A stretch of 64,000 nt of DNA from Eutypa lata (lineage: Eukaryota; Ascomycota; Sordariomycetes; Xylariales; Diatrypaceae): the NCBI GenBank assembly GCA_022661535.1, contig JAKULF010000010.1, forward strand, positions 868,001 through 932,000, in the 5' to 3' direction. A model generated the notes under the pieces. It had not been told where the DNA came from, did no database searches, and saw only the letters and a list, made by a program, of their open reading frames with translations. This document shows positions 26,058 to 37,359 of this stretch, in pieces. How positions within the stretch are numbered: position 1 is the stretch's first letter; the number at the start of each line of letters is the position of its first letter. The translations under genes and the position numbers were made by a program.

Positions 26058-28885
26058 ATTTTTATTTATATAAAAGATATAATTTATTTAAAAAATCGTT
26101 ACGAAAATAATTTTAATAAAAAATAAATTTATTAATCGTTATATAAAAAATAAAAGATTTTTTTTATAAATTTAATTTTTTTTAATATTAAAAAGTTTAT
26201 TAAATGGTTTTAATTATATATTTATATAAAGCATTTAAAAAAAGCGATTTTTATAATAAAAAACGTTTTTAATTAAATAAAATATTCGTTAAAAATAACG
26301 ATAACGAATAATAATTTTACGAAATTAAAAAACTTTTTAAAAAACGAATTAATAATTAAAAAAATTAATTTATAATTAAATATTTAATTAAATAAAAAGA
26401 TTATAATTCGTAATATAATAAATAATACTTAAAAATAATTTTAATATAAAATATAACGAAATTAATTAACGATTATAATAAAAAAATAAGTTTATTTAAA
26501 TTAAATTTTTTATAAAAAGTTATTAAAAAATTTAAATTCTTTTTTAAAATAAAATAAAAAATACTTTAAATGATTTTAAATTCGTTAAAGTAATTTCGCG
26601 TATTAATATTTAAGTTTATATTTTAAATATTAATAATAAATAATAAAATAAAAATTATTTTTTATATATTAAAGTACTTTTTTATACGCTTTATTTATTT
26701 TATAACTTTATCTTTTTTTATAAAATTTTTTTTTTAAATTTTCTTTTTATTTAATATACGTAATTTAAACATTTTAATATTAAAATTTTCTTTTTATTTA
26801 ATTTTTTTTTTTTATATCGTTAATTATTTTTTAATTTAAAAATTTACGTTTTTATATTTATTTTTTTAATTAAAATATAAAAATCGATATTTATTTTTTA
26901 ATAACTTTTGTTTATATAATATATATTATATATAACTTTTAATTATATTATTTTAAAAATTTTTCTTTATTTTTTTTCTTTTTTTTTAATTAAAAACTTT
27001 AATTATAAAAATAACGATATCGTTTTTAAATAAATTTAAAAGATTTTTTAATTAATATTTTTAATAAAAAACTTTATTTAATTAATTTTTAAAAATAATT
27101 TTATAAAAAATAATTTTTTAAAATTTAAAAAGTTAAGTTTTTAAAATTAAAGCATTATAAACGAAATTATAAACGAATAATAATAAATAATCGTTTTTTT
27201 AATTATTACTTTTCGAATATAAAATACGATTTTATTATCGTTTTAAAAAATATTACGTATATTTTACTCAAAACGTAAATTTTTAATTTTCGTTTATAAA
27301 TAATTATAATTTCGATATTAAAAAATACAATTAAAAATAAAAATTTAAATAATTAATAAAACGATTTCGATTTATTAATAATTAAAATTCTTTTATTTAA
27401 ATTTATAAAAACTTAACGTATAATTTTAAAAATTAATTTATTAAATTTATAAAAGCTTTAAATAACGTTAATTTAAATTAAATAAAGATTTTAATAAACG
27501 TTTATATTATCTTTACGTATTAAAAACATTATTATAATAATAAAAGTATTTTTTATAAATCGATTTTTTTAATTTAAAAAAAAAACTTAATAATTAAAAA
27601 AAACGCATTTTTATTAAAGTTATAATTAAAATTAAAAAAAAATTTAAAAATATTTAATTATTAATTTTTATTTTTAATTATATTTTATTTTAATAATATT
27701 AAAATCTTATTTTATTTATTAAATATTATTAAATAAAAGTAAATATTTTTTTATAAAACTTAAATTATTTTTTTAATTATTAAATAACGAATAAAAAGAA
27801 TTTAAAAAATGTAAAATTTAATTTTAAAATCGTAAATTTTTTAAAAAATATTAAAAATAATTAAAATATTTTTATTAAAACTTTTTAATATTAAAATAAT
27901 TAATATAAAATAACTTTTAATTTATTTATTAACGTTATAAATTTAATAATATTAACGAGTTTTTAATTATAAAAAGTTATTTAAGTCGTTATAATAAAGT
28001 TTATTAAAAATTATATCTTTAAAAATATATTAAAAAAAAATTATATTTATAAAAAAAATATCGAAAATTATTTATAAAAAAATTAATTAAATGCTTTTTT
28101 ATAAAATCTTAAAAATAACGCGAAAACCGTTTATAATTACTTTTATAAATCGATTAAAAATATTATTAAAAAGGTTTTTTTATTAAAAAAAACGTTAATA
28201 GTTTTATAATTAAAAAAAAGTATAAAATTAAAAATTAAAAAAAAATTAAAAAGTTTTATTAAATAAATTTAAAAATAAAAAATCGAAAAATAATTATATC
28301 GATTTTAATCTTTTTATAAAAAGTTAAATAAAACTTTTTAAAATAATGTTTTTATTAAAAAAACTTAAATAAATCGTTAAAAGAAAAATATTTTTTATTA
28401 ATTACGATTATAATAACGAATTTATTTTAAAATAATAAATAATTTTTTTAACTTTATTAAAAATTTAAATAAAATTTAAAAAGTAAATATATTTCGTTAA
28501 AGATAAACCTTTATTTATTTTTAATAAATCGAATTTAAAAGAATTATATTTTTAAAAAAAAGAAAAAAGAAAAATAACTTATAAAATAACGTTTTTTATA
28601 CTTAAAATTTTAATTTATAACTTTTTTATTTTTAAATAAAAAATTAAAATTTTATTTAAAAAAGTATTAAAAAAAATTTATAAAAAAATAACGCAATTTA
28701 ATAAAAATAATAAAAATATTAAAAAAATAAAATTTAAAGTTAATTTTAAAAATAAAATAAATAAAATTTAATTTATAATTATATAAAACTTAATTTAATT
28801 TAATAACGAAAAGGTTTACTTTATAACGAATATTAAATTTTATTATAAAAACAAAACGTTTTTATTTTTTTTCGTAAAAAATATA

Positions 28886-29028
28886 TATCGAAAATAATTC
28901 TTTTTATAAATAATAAATCGACGTTAAAGCTTTAAAATTAAACGTTATATTTTTTTTTTCGTTAATTATTCTTTAAACGTTTTTTTAAATAATATAACTT
29001 TTTATATAATTATAAACTTCGTTTAATA
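28886..29028. repeat. 3' LTR of large element copy 1
   Basis: Begins TATCGAAAATAATTC and ends CTTCGTTTAATA; aligns over its length with 17133-17275. Followed by the TAAAT duplication at 29029-29033. Confidence 0.85.
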
Positions 29029-29033
29029 TAAAT

Positions 29034-29709
29034 ATTATTTATAAAATTAAAATTAAAAATATATAAATATTATTAATAATAAAAAATATTTTTTTATAAA
29101 TAATAAAAAAATTAAACGATATTTTTAAAAATATTTAATATTATTATTTAAAGAATTTATAACGTAAAATATAATTTATTAAAATATAATTATTATATTT
29201 ATTATAAAAATAAAAACGTTTATTTTAAATTTTATAATTTAAATTTAATAAATTTAATTATTAAATAAATTAAAAAGATTAATATAAAGTTTTATTATAT
29301 AAATATATAAAATATATAATTTAAAAAAAAAAAAATATAAAAATTTTTAAAATTATTTATTTATTTATAAATTAAATATTTATTAATAAATTAATATAAA
29401 TATTTAACAAATAAAGATTTAAATATTTTAAAATATTTTTTAATTTTTAAAATATAAATTAAATTATTTTAAAAAATATAAAATAAAGTAAATAATTTTA
29501 AAATTTTATAAAATATAAAACTTTATTAAATAATAAAAATATTAAAAAGTTATAATTTTAAAAATAATAATAAAAATAAATATTTAAATTAAAAAATATA
29601 TTTAATAAAATAAAAATAATTTAATTTTATAAAATATTTCGATTTAAAAGATATATTATAATTAAAACGATTTATTAAATTTACGAAATAAAATAAATTT
29701 ATATTTAAA
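29034..29709. other. RIP-degenerate AT-rich DNA right of the LTR element
   Basis: Continuation of whatever was interrupted at 17132; no open frame and no class recognisable. Confidence 0.5.
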
Positions 29710-29826
29710 GCTTTTATAATATATATAAATCTTTTTAATTATTTATTTTTAATTTTAAAGTTTTTTAAATAATATTTATATTACGTTTTATATTATATTT
29801 TATTTTTAAATTAATTTATACGTAAT
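29710..29826 (+). repeat. 117 bp direct repeat, right copy
   Basis: Gapless match to 9228-9344. It ends where the right inverted-repeat arm begins, so it may mark the right end of the element that started at 9228. Confidence 0.7.
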
Positions 29827-31030
29827 ATTTTATTTTATATATTAAGCTTTTTTTAATTATATAATTATATTATAATTACGTCGTAATTATTTTATAATTA
29901 TATATTATATTTTACGTATTTATTAAACTTAATATAAAAAAATACTTATAAATTTTAAAAGTTAATTAAAAAAGTTTAATTTAATATAATAATTTTAAGC
30001 TTTTTATATATTAAAAACCTTTTTTTTTATATAAATTAAGTTTTATTTTTATAACGTTTTTATTAATAATTAATTAATAAAAATATATATTAAAAATAAT
30101 TAAATTATTAAACTTAAAATTAAATAATAATTATAAATATTAATATATTTTTATTATAACTTTAATTAAAAATAATAATTATAAAATTTAAGTTTAAAAA
30201 GCTTTATATATTAAAATTATTTTATTCGAATACTTTTATAATTAATATATTATTAATATAATTTTAATTATTTAAAAAAAAAGTTATTTAAAAATAACAT
30301 TTTATAATAAAAGCTTAAAACGTTATAATTTTAATAATATAATAAATAATTATAATATATCGAAAAAAAAAAACATTTAAATAAATTTATATAAATTATT
30401 TATTTAAATAATTATTTTATTCGTATATTATTATTATTATTTTAATTAAAAAAATTATAACGTTTTAAATTATTTTTATATAATATTATTTTTAAACGAC
30501 TTTTTTTAAAATAATTAAAATAATAATAATAATATATAAATTAAATAATTATTTTATAAAATTAAAAACCTTTTTTAATTATATATTATTATTATTATTT
30601 TAATTAAAAAAATATAATATTTAAAGCTTTTATTATATTAAATTATATTTATATAACTTTTTTATAAATAATTAAAACAATAATAATAATATATATATAT
30701 AAAGCGTATTAAAACGCGTTTATAAAGTAATTTTTATAAAGTAATTTTTATAAAGTAATTTATTAATTTTAATTTATACGATTTTATTTTTATTTTAAAA
30801 AATTTTTAAATTTTTTTATTAATATATTAATTTATAAAATACTTATAATTAAATTTTTATATTTATTAAATATATTTTTAATTTATTATAAATTATTTTA
30901 TAATAAATCGTAATATTTATTAATATATAAAATCGCTTTTTTATTAAATCGACTTAAGTCGCCGTAGCTCGCGAAAAATCCTAAAGATTTAATTAACCAA
31001 AACTTGGTGCATTAGCGTGGTACAAAATAT
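29827..31030 (+). repeat. Inverted repeat arm, right, with an unmutated tip
   Basis: Reverse-complement partner of 13245-14660. From about 30955 to 31030 this arm has normal GC content while its partner is AT-only. In that overlap nearly every difference is C in this arm versus T in the partner, or G versus A. The tip therefore preserves the sequence before mutation, and the RIP boundary runs through the repeat. Confidence 0.8.
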
Positions 31031-31492
31031 ACATACGGCGGCCTGAGATCTAAGGCAAGTGATACTTAAGAACTAGGCGGGTCTTAACCATGCAGATAGC
31101 GTGCTGATATCACTTAAGCACAAATGACGAGAGGGCTATACAGGGCCCTCAGCCATCACATTGGCCCGAATGAAATTCTATTAATAGTTAATCACTGGGG
31201 TTTTAAGAATCTGAACAATCTGCCCAATATAGTGCTCTATACTAAATTGGCGTAAACCCCAATGTTTCGGTCTCAGCTAGTTACGTGCAGGCTATAAACT
31301 GGCAAGCTGATGTCCAAACCAAGATGTCCAAAACATCGCAGTCTTGACCTTGTCTGATTTATATTCGAGGATAGCCGACAGGTCATGGTGGCTCTAAACT
31401 TCATAAAATCTCCCTAGTAGAGACACTAATAGCTCCCCCAATTTTTGCGTGGTCCTATAGACGAGTCCTGCTCTGTTAAGCCTCGCTCCATC
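31031..31492. other. Intergenic, no gene seen
   Basis: Normal composition; 3' flank of the monooxygenase gene. No repeat or RNA gene recognised. Confidence 0.5.
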
Positions 31493-33166
31493 TCACTCTA
31501 CCGGATAGTTATCATATCGGTAGCGACTACCTACATGATCGTCCCTCAGCCGCGCTTGGCCAGGACCATAAATCCTTTCTCGTATAGTGCCAGTCTCGAT
31601 CTCGGTTGGATATCTACCCCGGCGTCGCAATTCAGGAATCAGGAGGTCTACTACGTCCTCGAAACTACCGGGTGTAACTACGTATCCGATATTGAAGCCG
31701 TCAACATCAGCAACACGCACCCATTCTTCTAAGATATCCGCGACGCATTTCGGGGATCCGACAGGGACGGGGCCGTTACCACCAATAGCATACAGTTTAC
31801 CGATGTTCCGCGGCGTCCAGGCCGGAACGTCGTCACCCCTGTACTTCAGGCTGTTTACGAGAGAGTGCACGCGACCGTCGACAGTGGCGTCGTCCGGCTT
31901 TATCTCAGTATCTAGGTCAAACTTAGAGAGGTCGATCCCCGCGTTCCCAGAGTAGAAGGCTAGACCCGCCTCTGCGCTAGAATATTTGAGTGCCTCCTGA
32001 AACTTTGCACGCGCTTCCTCCTCTGTCTTCCCGATTATAGGGGTGATAACTGCAAACACCTTGATGATTCGTGGATCACGGCCATGCTGTGCCGCCTGCT
32101 CCCGGATCTCCTTTATCCGGGGCGCTACGACGTGGGGCGAGAGTCCCGAAACCATAATAGCTTCTGCGTGCTTCGCTGCAAATTTGATACCAGCACTAAA
32201 AAGAGAAGCCGATGTCAGTTGCCATTTCATACTGCTCCATAGAAACTACAAGTTAAAAGCTAGACAAAAACTTACGATGAAGTACCAGCCTGAAGCAAAA
32301 ATGGAGTCCTTTGTGGTGATGGGTCGAGGATGTGCGGCGCATCCAGGGAGAAATTCTCAGACTTATGCTTGATCCAGCGTATGCGATTATAGTCGGTATA
32401 GATATCGTTTTCCGCATCCTCCTTTAGCGCATCATCGGCCCAGGAGCCTTCCCAAATCCTGTGTTCAAAACACGTAGTCAGTAGTAGCAAAATGGCCTTA
32501 GCCGCAACAAGGTGCCCATGATGAAGAAGATAACTTACTTATATAGTAGCTCTACATATTCGTCTGCTATTTCGTAACGACGATTATGCTCTACCAATGG
32601 GAGCCCGATGGCCTTGGCAGCAGACTCCTTGAACGATGTAACGATGTTCCATCCAAACCTCCCCTTTGTGAGATGATCCAGAGTCGAGAAACGCTTCGCG
32701 ATCACGAAGGGAGACTCGTAGCTAGTGCTTGTAGTAATTACAAAGCCTAGGTTCTTCGTCACACTTGCCATTGCCGTGACAGGCTTTTCAGGTTCTACCT
32801 CAGTACACAAGTCCTAGTCATTCTAGGATCAACAAAAGTTCATGCTCAGCTTACCACTGCGGGATCTCCCATGGGATATTGGACAGCTCTGCGAACCGTA
32901 GGCTCAGCGCTACCTTTGTACACATCGTGCTGCCCGTAGGTATCGGCGATAATAAGGGTGGTAATGTTACCACGCTCGAGTATCTGCGCCAGATTTGTCC
33001 AGTATGACAGGTCTCTACGTTTGGTCGATGACCTGTCCTCCTTACGACGCCACTGGCCGAAGCTTAGGTGGTTCGGGGTGAACATTTCGAACGCGTTGAT
33101 AAAGATGCGGCGTTGGTCCGCAGGCTGGAGTGCGCCCTTGCCGGTTGCGGGGCCGGAATTAGACAT
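31493..33166 (-). CDS. NtaA/SnaA/DszA-family FMN-dependent monooxygenase
   Basis: Bacterial-luciferase-type flavin monooxygenase that uses reduced FMN from a partner reductase to oxidise small organosulfur or amino-polycarboxylate-like substrates; the substrate of fungal members is generally unknown. Exons 33166-32855, 32783-32539, 32458-32276 and 32195-31493 join in phase to 481 codons (480 aa), full family length. Conserved stretches: QYPMGDPAV, NLGFVITTSTSYESPF, the strong family motif GRFGWNIVTSFKESAA, IWEGSWADDAL, DPSPQRTPFLLQAGTSSAG and SLVNSLKYRGDDVPAW. The first acceptor was chosen as AAAAG before CCT because it restores the continuous family sequence; an upstream TAG acceptor would add residues not seen in the family. 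Intact despite lying about 460 bp from AT block 1. No cognate reductase gene is in the window. Confidence 0.93.
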
Positions 33167-33417
33167 CGTAAGACTCTGTAGAGTGATAGCAGAATAATAC
33201 CACCTAATCCTACAATAATACAAAAAGGTGTGAGTCACTTTGATATCACGACAACTTCTATGACAACGTGTCTTGACCTCTTGAGAATTAATATCAAGGG
33301 AGCATAGAGGGGGAGTTGCCAAGATCTCCTCTAATTCTTGCGTCAACGTACCCTAGGTAATACAACATATTGCCCTACGATGGCGTCCGCGCCAGGCCCG
33401 CTTTTTCCGATAATCCG
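33167..33417. other. Promoter region of the monooxygenase
   Basis: Upstream of the minus-strand ATG at 33166-33164. No recognised regulatory site. Confidence 0.4.
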
Positions 33418-33735
33418 ATGAAGGATCGGCCGGGTCTTCTCCGCCATACCTCCGAGTGGAATCCCAACTTCGAGCCCGTAGGGAAGTGCATCGCCGTCAC
33501 CAGCAACGGCGCCTCCAGCATCTATATCCTACCATATATATAGAAAGTAGCTCCTCACATTAACTAATATGCGAGGAACAAGACCTGGGTAGCCTTCCCG
33601 ATCGGCGGCAAGGGCCTCGCGCAGGCCTGGACCAGTTTGGAGGAGTACCTCAAATTCTGCAAGGCCCTCGAAAGCCGCCTATTCAGCCGATTGGGGGGAA
33701 TCTTCAAAAATAGGGATAAGAGTGTCGCGGCTTAA
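33418..33735 (+). pseudogene. Unidentified gene remnant
   Basis: Two short GC-rich frames look like real protein but lead nowhere. The first (33418-33543) contains TSEWNPNFEPVGKCIAVTSN and ends at a TAG. The second (about 33577-33735) contains TWVAFPIGGKGLAQAWTSLE and ends at a TAA. They could be adjacent exons of one gene whose rest is missing. No family recognised. Confidence rests only on residue composition and continuity. Confidence 0.3.
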
Positions 33736-34940
33736 AATATTATCACCAACCAGGTGGCAGCAAGGTTGAAAGGTGATATCGGCCTCACAGAAATCCTCGT
33801 TCCCTATCTACCCCTTTTTTGACACCGGGATTGACCCATCTGACGCCAGGTAGTATAGCATGGAGGCCGTAGAGAGGCGAGCCGATGTGTGGCTAAGAGA
33901 GATTATCTGTGCTATTATCTCCATAACTTTTATGCACGAGATAGAATTTTGAGAGCCCTCGGGAAGGTTGAAGATAGTGCATATGGGACTAACCGAGATG
34001 CTCACTAAGCCCGATGCTATTCCTAGTGCAAATATAGGGGGAGTCAACAACGTTGCGCTCAGCGACAAACCAAACATTAACGTCGTTGAGGCTACTGAGC
34101 TGAGTACTTTTGAACTTGAAGGCCGTTGTCAAGCTGAAGTTGCGCGACATCAAATCGACATTTCTACCATACTGGCCATATATTCCAAACGATTAAAGAG
34201 ATCTGGGTACGATGAGGTAATAAGCGCGCAGGAACTAAATATTAGGTATTATTTAATTACGATTCCTTTTTTCTTCCCGCTTTTTCTCTATCCGTTCCAT
34301 ATCTCTCTAATGCAAACTTAGTATATTATTCTTTACTTATGGTGAAAGTGCAATGTCGGGAAGCGCGGATGCTCTAGTCGATCTATTTAACAGCAGCTGG
34401 CAGTCTAAGCCTGTGACAAAGTTTGGGGTTACGAGATTTAAACGGGACTTCCGGAATGAAGTCGTCACGACCTTTCGGACTTCTTGGCGCTCCCATGATC
34501 TCGGATAATATTCAAGACCCTGGCATGTGGGATTGCATAATACGACGACGCTGTAGATCTAACTAACCAACAAAATACGTATCAGGTCTGGCCTTAGACG
34601 TCAACTCCACAAACTAGTCTGGATGTGGGTATGGACCTAGAACTTAAAGGGTATAAAATCCCGGAGATATCTGGGGTCTACCCGTGATTATGCAGGACGC
34701 ACGGTAGAAATCAGGTTTGCAACCCCACTCGCGACAACGGTCCTCGATGCCATTCGATCGGGTAACGGGTTGACCACACCGCACTACTGAATACAGATCT
34801 TCCTCGGCATTGCTAAGAGCAAGTCATGTGGTGAACATAGCGTGGCGCAGGTTGATGAAGCACCGCGACCACAATAATTTCGCCTTATTTATATACCGAG
34901 GAATCCGTACTTGTCGCTTATACGGGAAAATTATCCACCT
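33736..34940. other. Intergenic, no credible gene
   Basis: Open frames of 89-117 codons overlap on opposite strands at 33808-34321 without recognisable motifs. Nothing else identified. Confidence 0.4.
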
Positions 34941-34950
34941 ATGCACACAT

Positions 34951-34962
34951 GTATATATATAT
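34951..34962 (+). promoter_or_regulatory. TATA-like element before the GH43 gene
   Basis: GTATATATATAT lies 77-88 bp upstream of the ATG at 35039, a plausible core-promoter position. Inferred from position and composition only. Confidence 0.35.
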
Positions 34963-35038
34963 GAACGAGCCTAGAGCCCAACGATGATGGCATCCTCAGA
35001 GCTAACCCTAGGTTTGTGCTTGGAACCGGTTATTCGCC

Positions 35039-37359
35039 ATGGTTCGGTTTATCTTCTCGATCGCTCTCGGCGCTACGTCGATATGGGCCCGTTCAATTCC
35101 TAGAAATGCGGAACAGGTCTCGTCAGCACTTGCTGCTGTAGCTGTGACGAACATCGACAATGTCCGAGGCAACCTCCATTTACCACAGGAGCTGGACGGG
35201 TTGTCTATCACATGGTCCAGTAGCGATTCGTCAGTGATAGGATCCGATGGTGTGGTCAACCGGCCATCATCAACAGACGCAGAAATAACGTTGACTGCAT
35301 CTGTTGAATACGAAGGAACGGCATCACACCGCAACATGACTGCCACAGTTCGGAAAGCAGCTGTCCTTGATGCCTTCGAGGGCTACGCTTTTGCCTATTT
35401 TACAGGCGACTCGGTCGCTGGGGAGAAGATATACTTTGCTTCCAGCAACGGAAACAACGCACTGCAGTGGCAGGAACTGAACGGAGGGCAGCCAGTCTTA
35501 ACCTCGACGCAGGGCACGAAAGGCCTTCGGGATCCCTTCATCATCCGATCACCCGAGGGTGACAAATTCTTTTTGATCGCAACCGACCTGTCGATTGGCA
35601 GCGGTACCTCCTGGGGCGATGCAGTGAAATTCGGTAGTCGCTATATTGAAGTGTGGGAAAGCGAAGACTTGGAGACATGGTCGGCTCAGCGGCATGTCCT
35701 AGTCTCGCCCGAAACTGCAGGAAACACTTGGGCGCCCGAGGCTTATTACGATGAGGATCTTGGCTCATATGTGGTGTTCTGGGCATCGTCTTTGTACTCG
35801 GACAACGATCCAAATCGAACGGGACAGACCTACCATCGCATGTTTTATGCCACGACTCGGGACTTCGTAACGTTCAGCGAACCACAGATTTGGCAAGACG
35901 CGGGACTATCACGGATCGATTCGACCGTCATTCGGGTCGATGATGTGTATTATCGTTTCACCAAGGACGAAGGTGGAGGTAGCACGGGATGCACCGACAT
36001 CATTCAGGAGAGTTCATCCTCTCTGGAGGCTACCTTGGATTCATGGACAGAGGTCACCACCTGCATTGGCCGAAATGCTGGAACGAGCAATGTGGAAGGG
36101 CCGACCACTTTCAAGTCTAACCCAGGAGACGCCAACGGTGACAAGTTTTACTTATTCGTGGATGAGTATAGCGGGCGTGGGTATATCCCATTAGAAACAG
36201 CAGACATTGCCAATCCCAGCTGGAAAGTCTCCGGATCTTACAGTTTGCCCAGCAGTCCTCGACACGGAACAGTCATTCCCATTACCGCCGCAGAGCTTTC
36301 CTCCCTGACACAAAGCACAACTGCAGCGGCCCAGAAGAGGAACACCCGCATCGCGACACGGGATAGTCCCGCCTTGCCAGGATATTATGCCGATCCCAAC
36401 ATTGCAGTTTTCGGCGAGACGTATTACATTTATGCAACAACTGATGGGATCCCTAACTGGGGTGGCAACGAGTTCTACGTCTGGAAATCGGTAAGCCTGA
36501 AGAGTTCCAAGTATCAGTTAATAGCACATACTACTATATATGTGCACTACGCTAATAAAGGGAAAAATAGGACGACCTCGTGCAATGGACAAGAGCTGAC
36601 AAACCGTTCCTGACACTGGATGGAGAGAATGGGAACGTTCCTTGGGCCACTGGCAATGCGTGGGCCCCTACGGTCATCGAGCGGGATGGACAATTCTATT
36701 TCTATTTCAGCGGCAACAATCCGACTTATGACAGGAAGACCATCGGTGCAGCTGTCGCTGATTCACCCGAAGGACCGTTCACGGCTGAACCAACAGCGAT
36801 GATACTGAATAACGAAGCGATCACTACCAACCAAGCCATTGACCCTGCAGCCTTCCAAGATCCTGTTAGTGGAACGTATTATCTGTACTGGGGCAACGGG
36901 GTGCCCCTTGTTGCGCAGCTAAGTGATGATATGGTCTCCATTAAGTGGGAAACGCTTGGGCAACTAGAGGGCCTGGTTGATTTTCGAGAAGGGCTTTTCA
37001 TGAGTTATCGCCAAGGGGTCTATCACCTGACGTACTCTATTGACGACACCAGGTCTGAGAACTATCGTGTGGGCTATGCCACTTCAGATAGTGCTCTTGG
37101 GCCATTCACGTACCAAGGTGTTATCCTGCAGAAAGATGCTGCGCAAGGCATTCTAGGCACAGGGCACAACTCGGTGCTCAACGTTCCCGGTACGGATGAC
37201 TGGTACATTGCCTACCATCGATTCGGAATCCCGGACGGAAATGGCACGATGCGTGAGACCACCATTGATCGTCTCGTGTTCAATTCGGAGACAGGTCTGA
37301 TGGAAGTGGTCTTGCCAACACTTCAAGGAGTGCCACCACAGCGAGTTTTGTCACAGTAG
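35039..37359 (+). CDS. Secreted two-module glycoside hydrolase family 43 enzyme
   Basis: Predicted plant cell-wall arabinan/arabinoxylan-degrading enzyme. Exons 35039-36490 and 36571-37359 join in phase 0 to 746 aa; the 80 nt intron has a GCTAAT branch-like site. Signal peptide about 1-17 (MVRFIFSIALGATSIWA). Residues about 25-105 resemble the bacterial Ig-like (aBig) domain (LDGLSITWSSSDSSVI). GH43 module 1 spans about 110-415 with candidate catalytic residues D165 (GLRDPF), D294 (SRIDSTV) and E353 (NVEGPT). A Ser/Thr-rich linker (about 421-443) follows. Module 2 spans about 448-745 with D452 (YYADPN), D575 (QAIDPAAFQDP) and E624 (DFREGLF), plus GTGHNSV. Both modules keep all three acidic residues, so both may be active. 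Substrate specificity of each module cannot be read. Confidence 0.93.

Larger units (their letters stand above)
17133..29028. mobile_element. LTR retrotransposon copy 1, RIP-inactivated, with nested insertion
   Basis: Bounded by direct repeats 17133-17275 and 28886-29028 (143 bp each), which start TA and end TA as TG...CA ends would after RIP. The 5 bp outside are identical on both sides (TAAAT, 17128-17132 and 29029-29033), a target-site duplication. Length is 11.9 kb, or about 9.8 kb without the nested element at 23994-26057. A second copy begins at 55009 and is colinear to the window end. Every reading frame is shattered, so gag/pol domains and the superfamily (Gypsy or Copia) cannot be read. 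The LTRs are short for an element of this size. Confidence 0.85.

Noticed and set aside
9228..30960. Mitochondrial DNA insertion or centromere as explanation of the AT block
   Set aside because: LTRs with target duplications and C-to-T differences between repeat copies point to RIP-mutated transposons. A centromeric role for such blocks cannot be excluded but nothing here shows it.
33808..34321. Open frames of 89 and 117 codons on opposite strands
   Set aside because: No motif or signal and they overlap each other; insufficient support.
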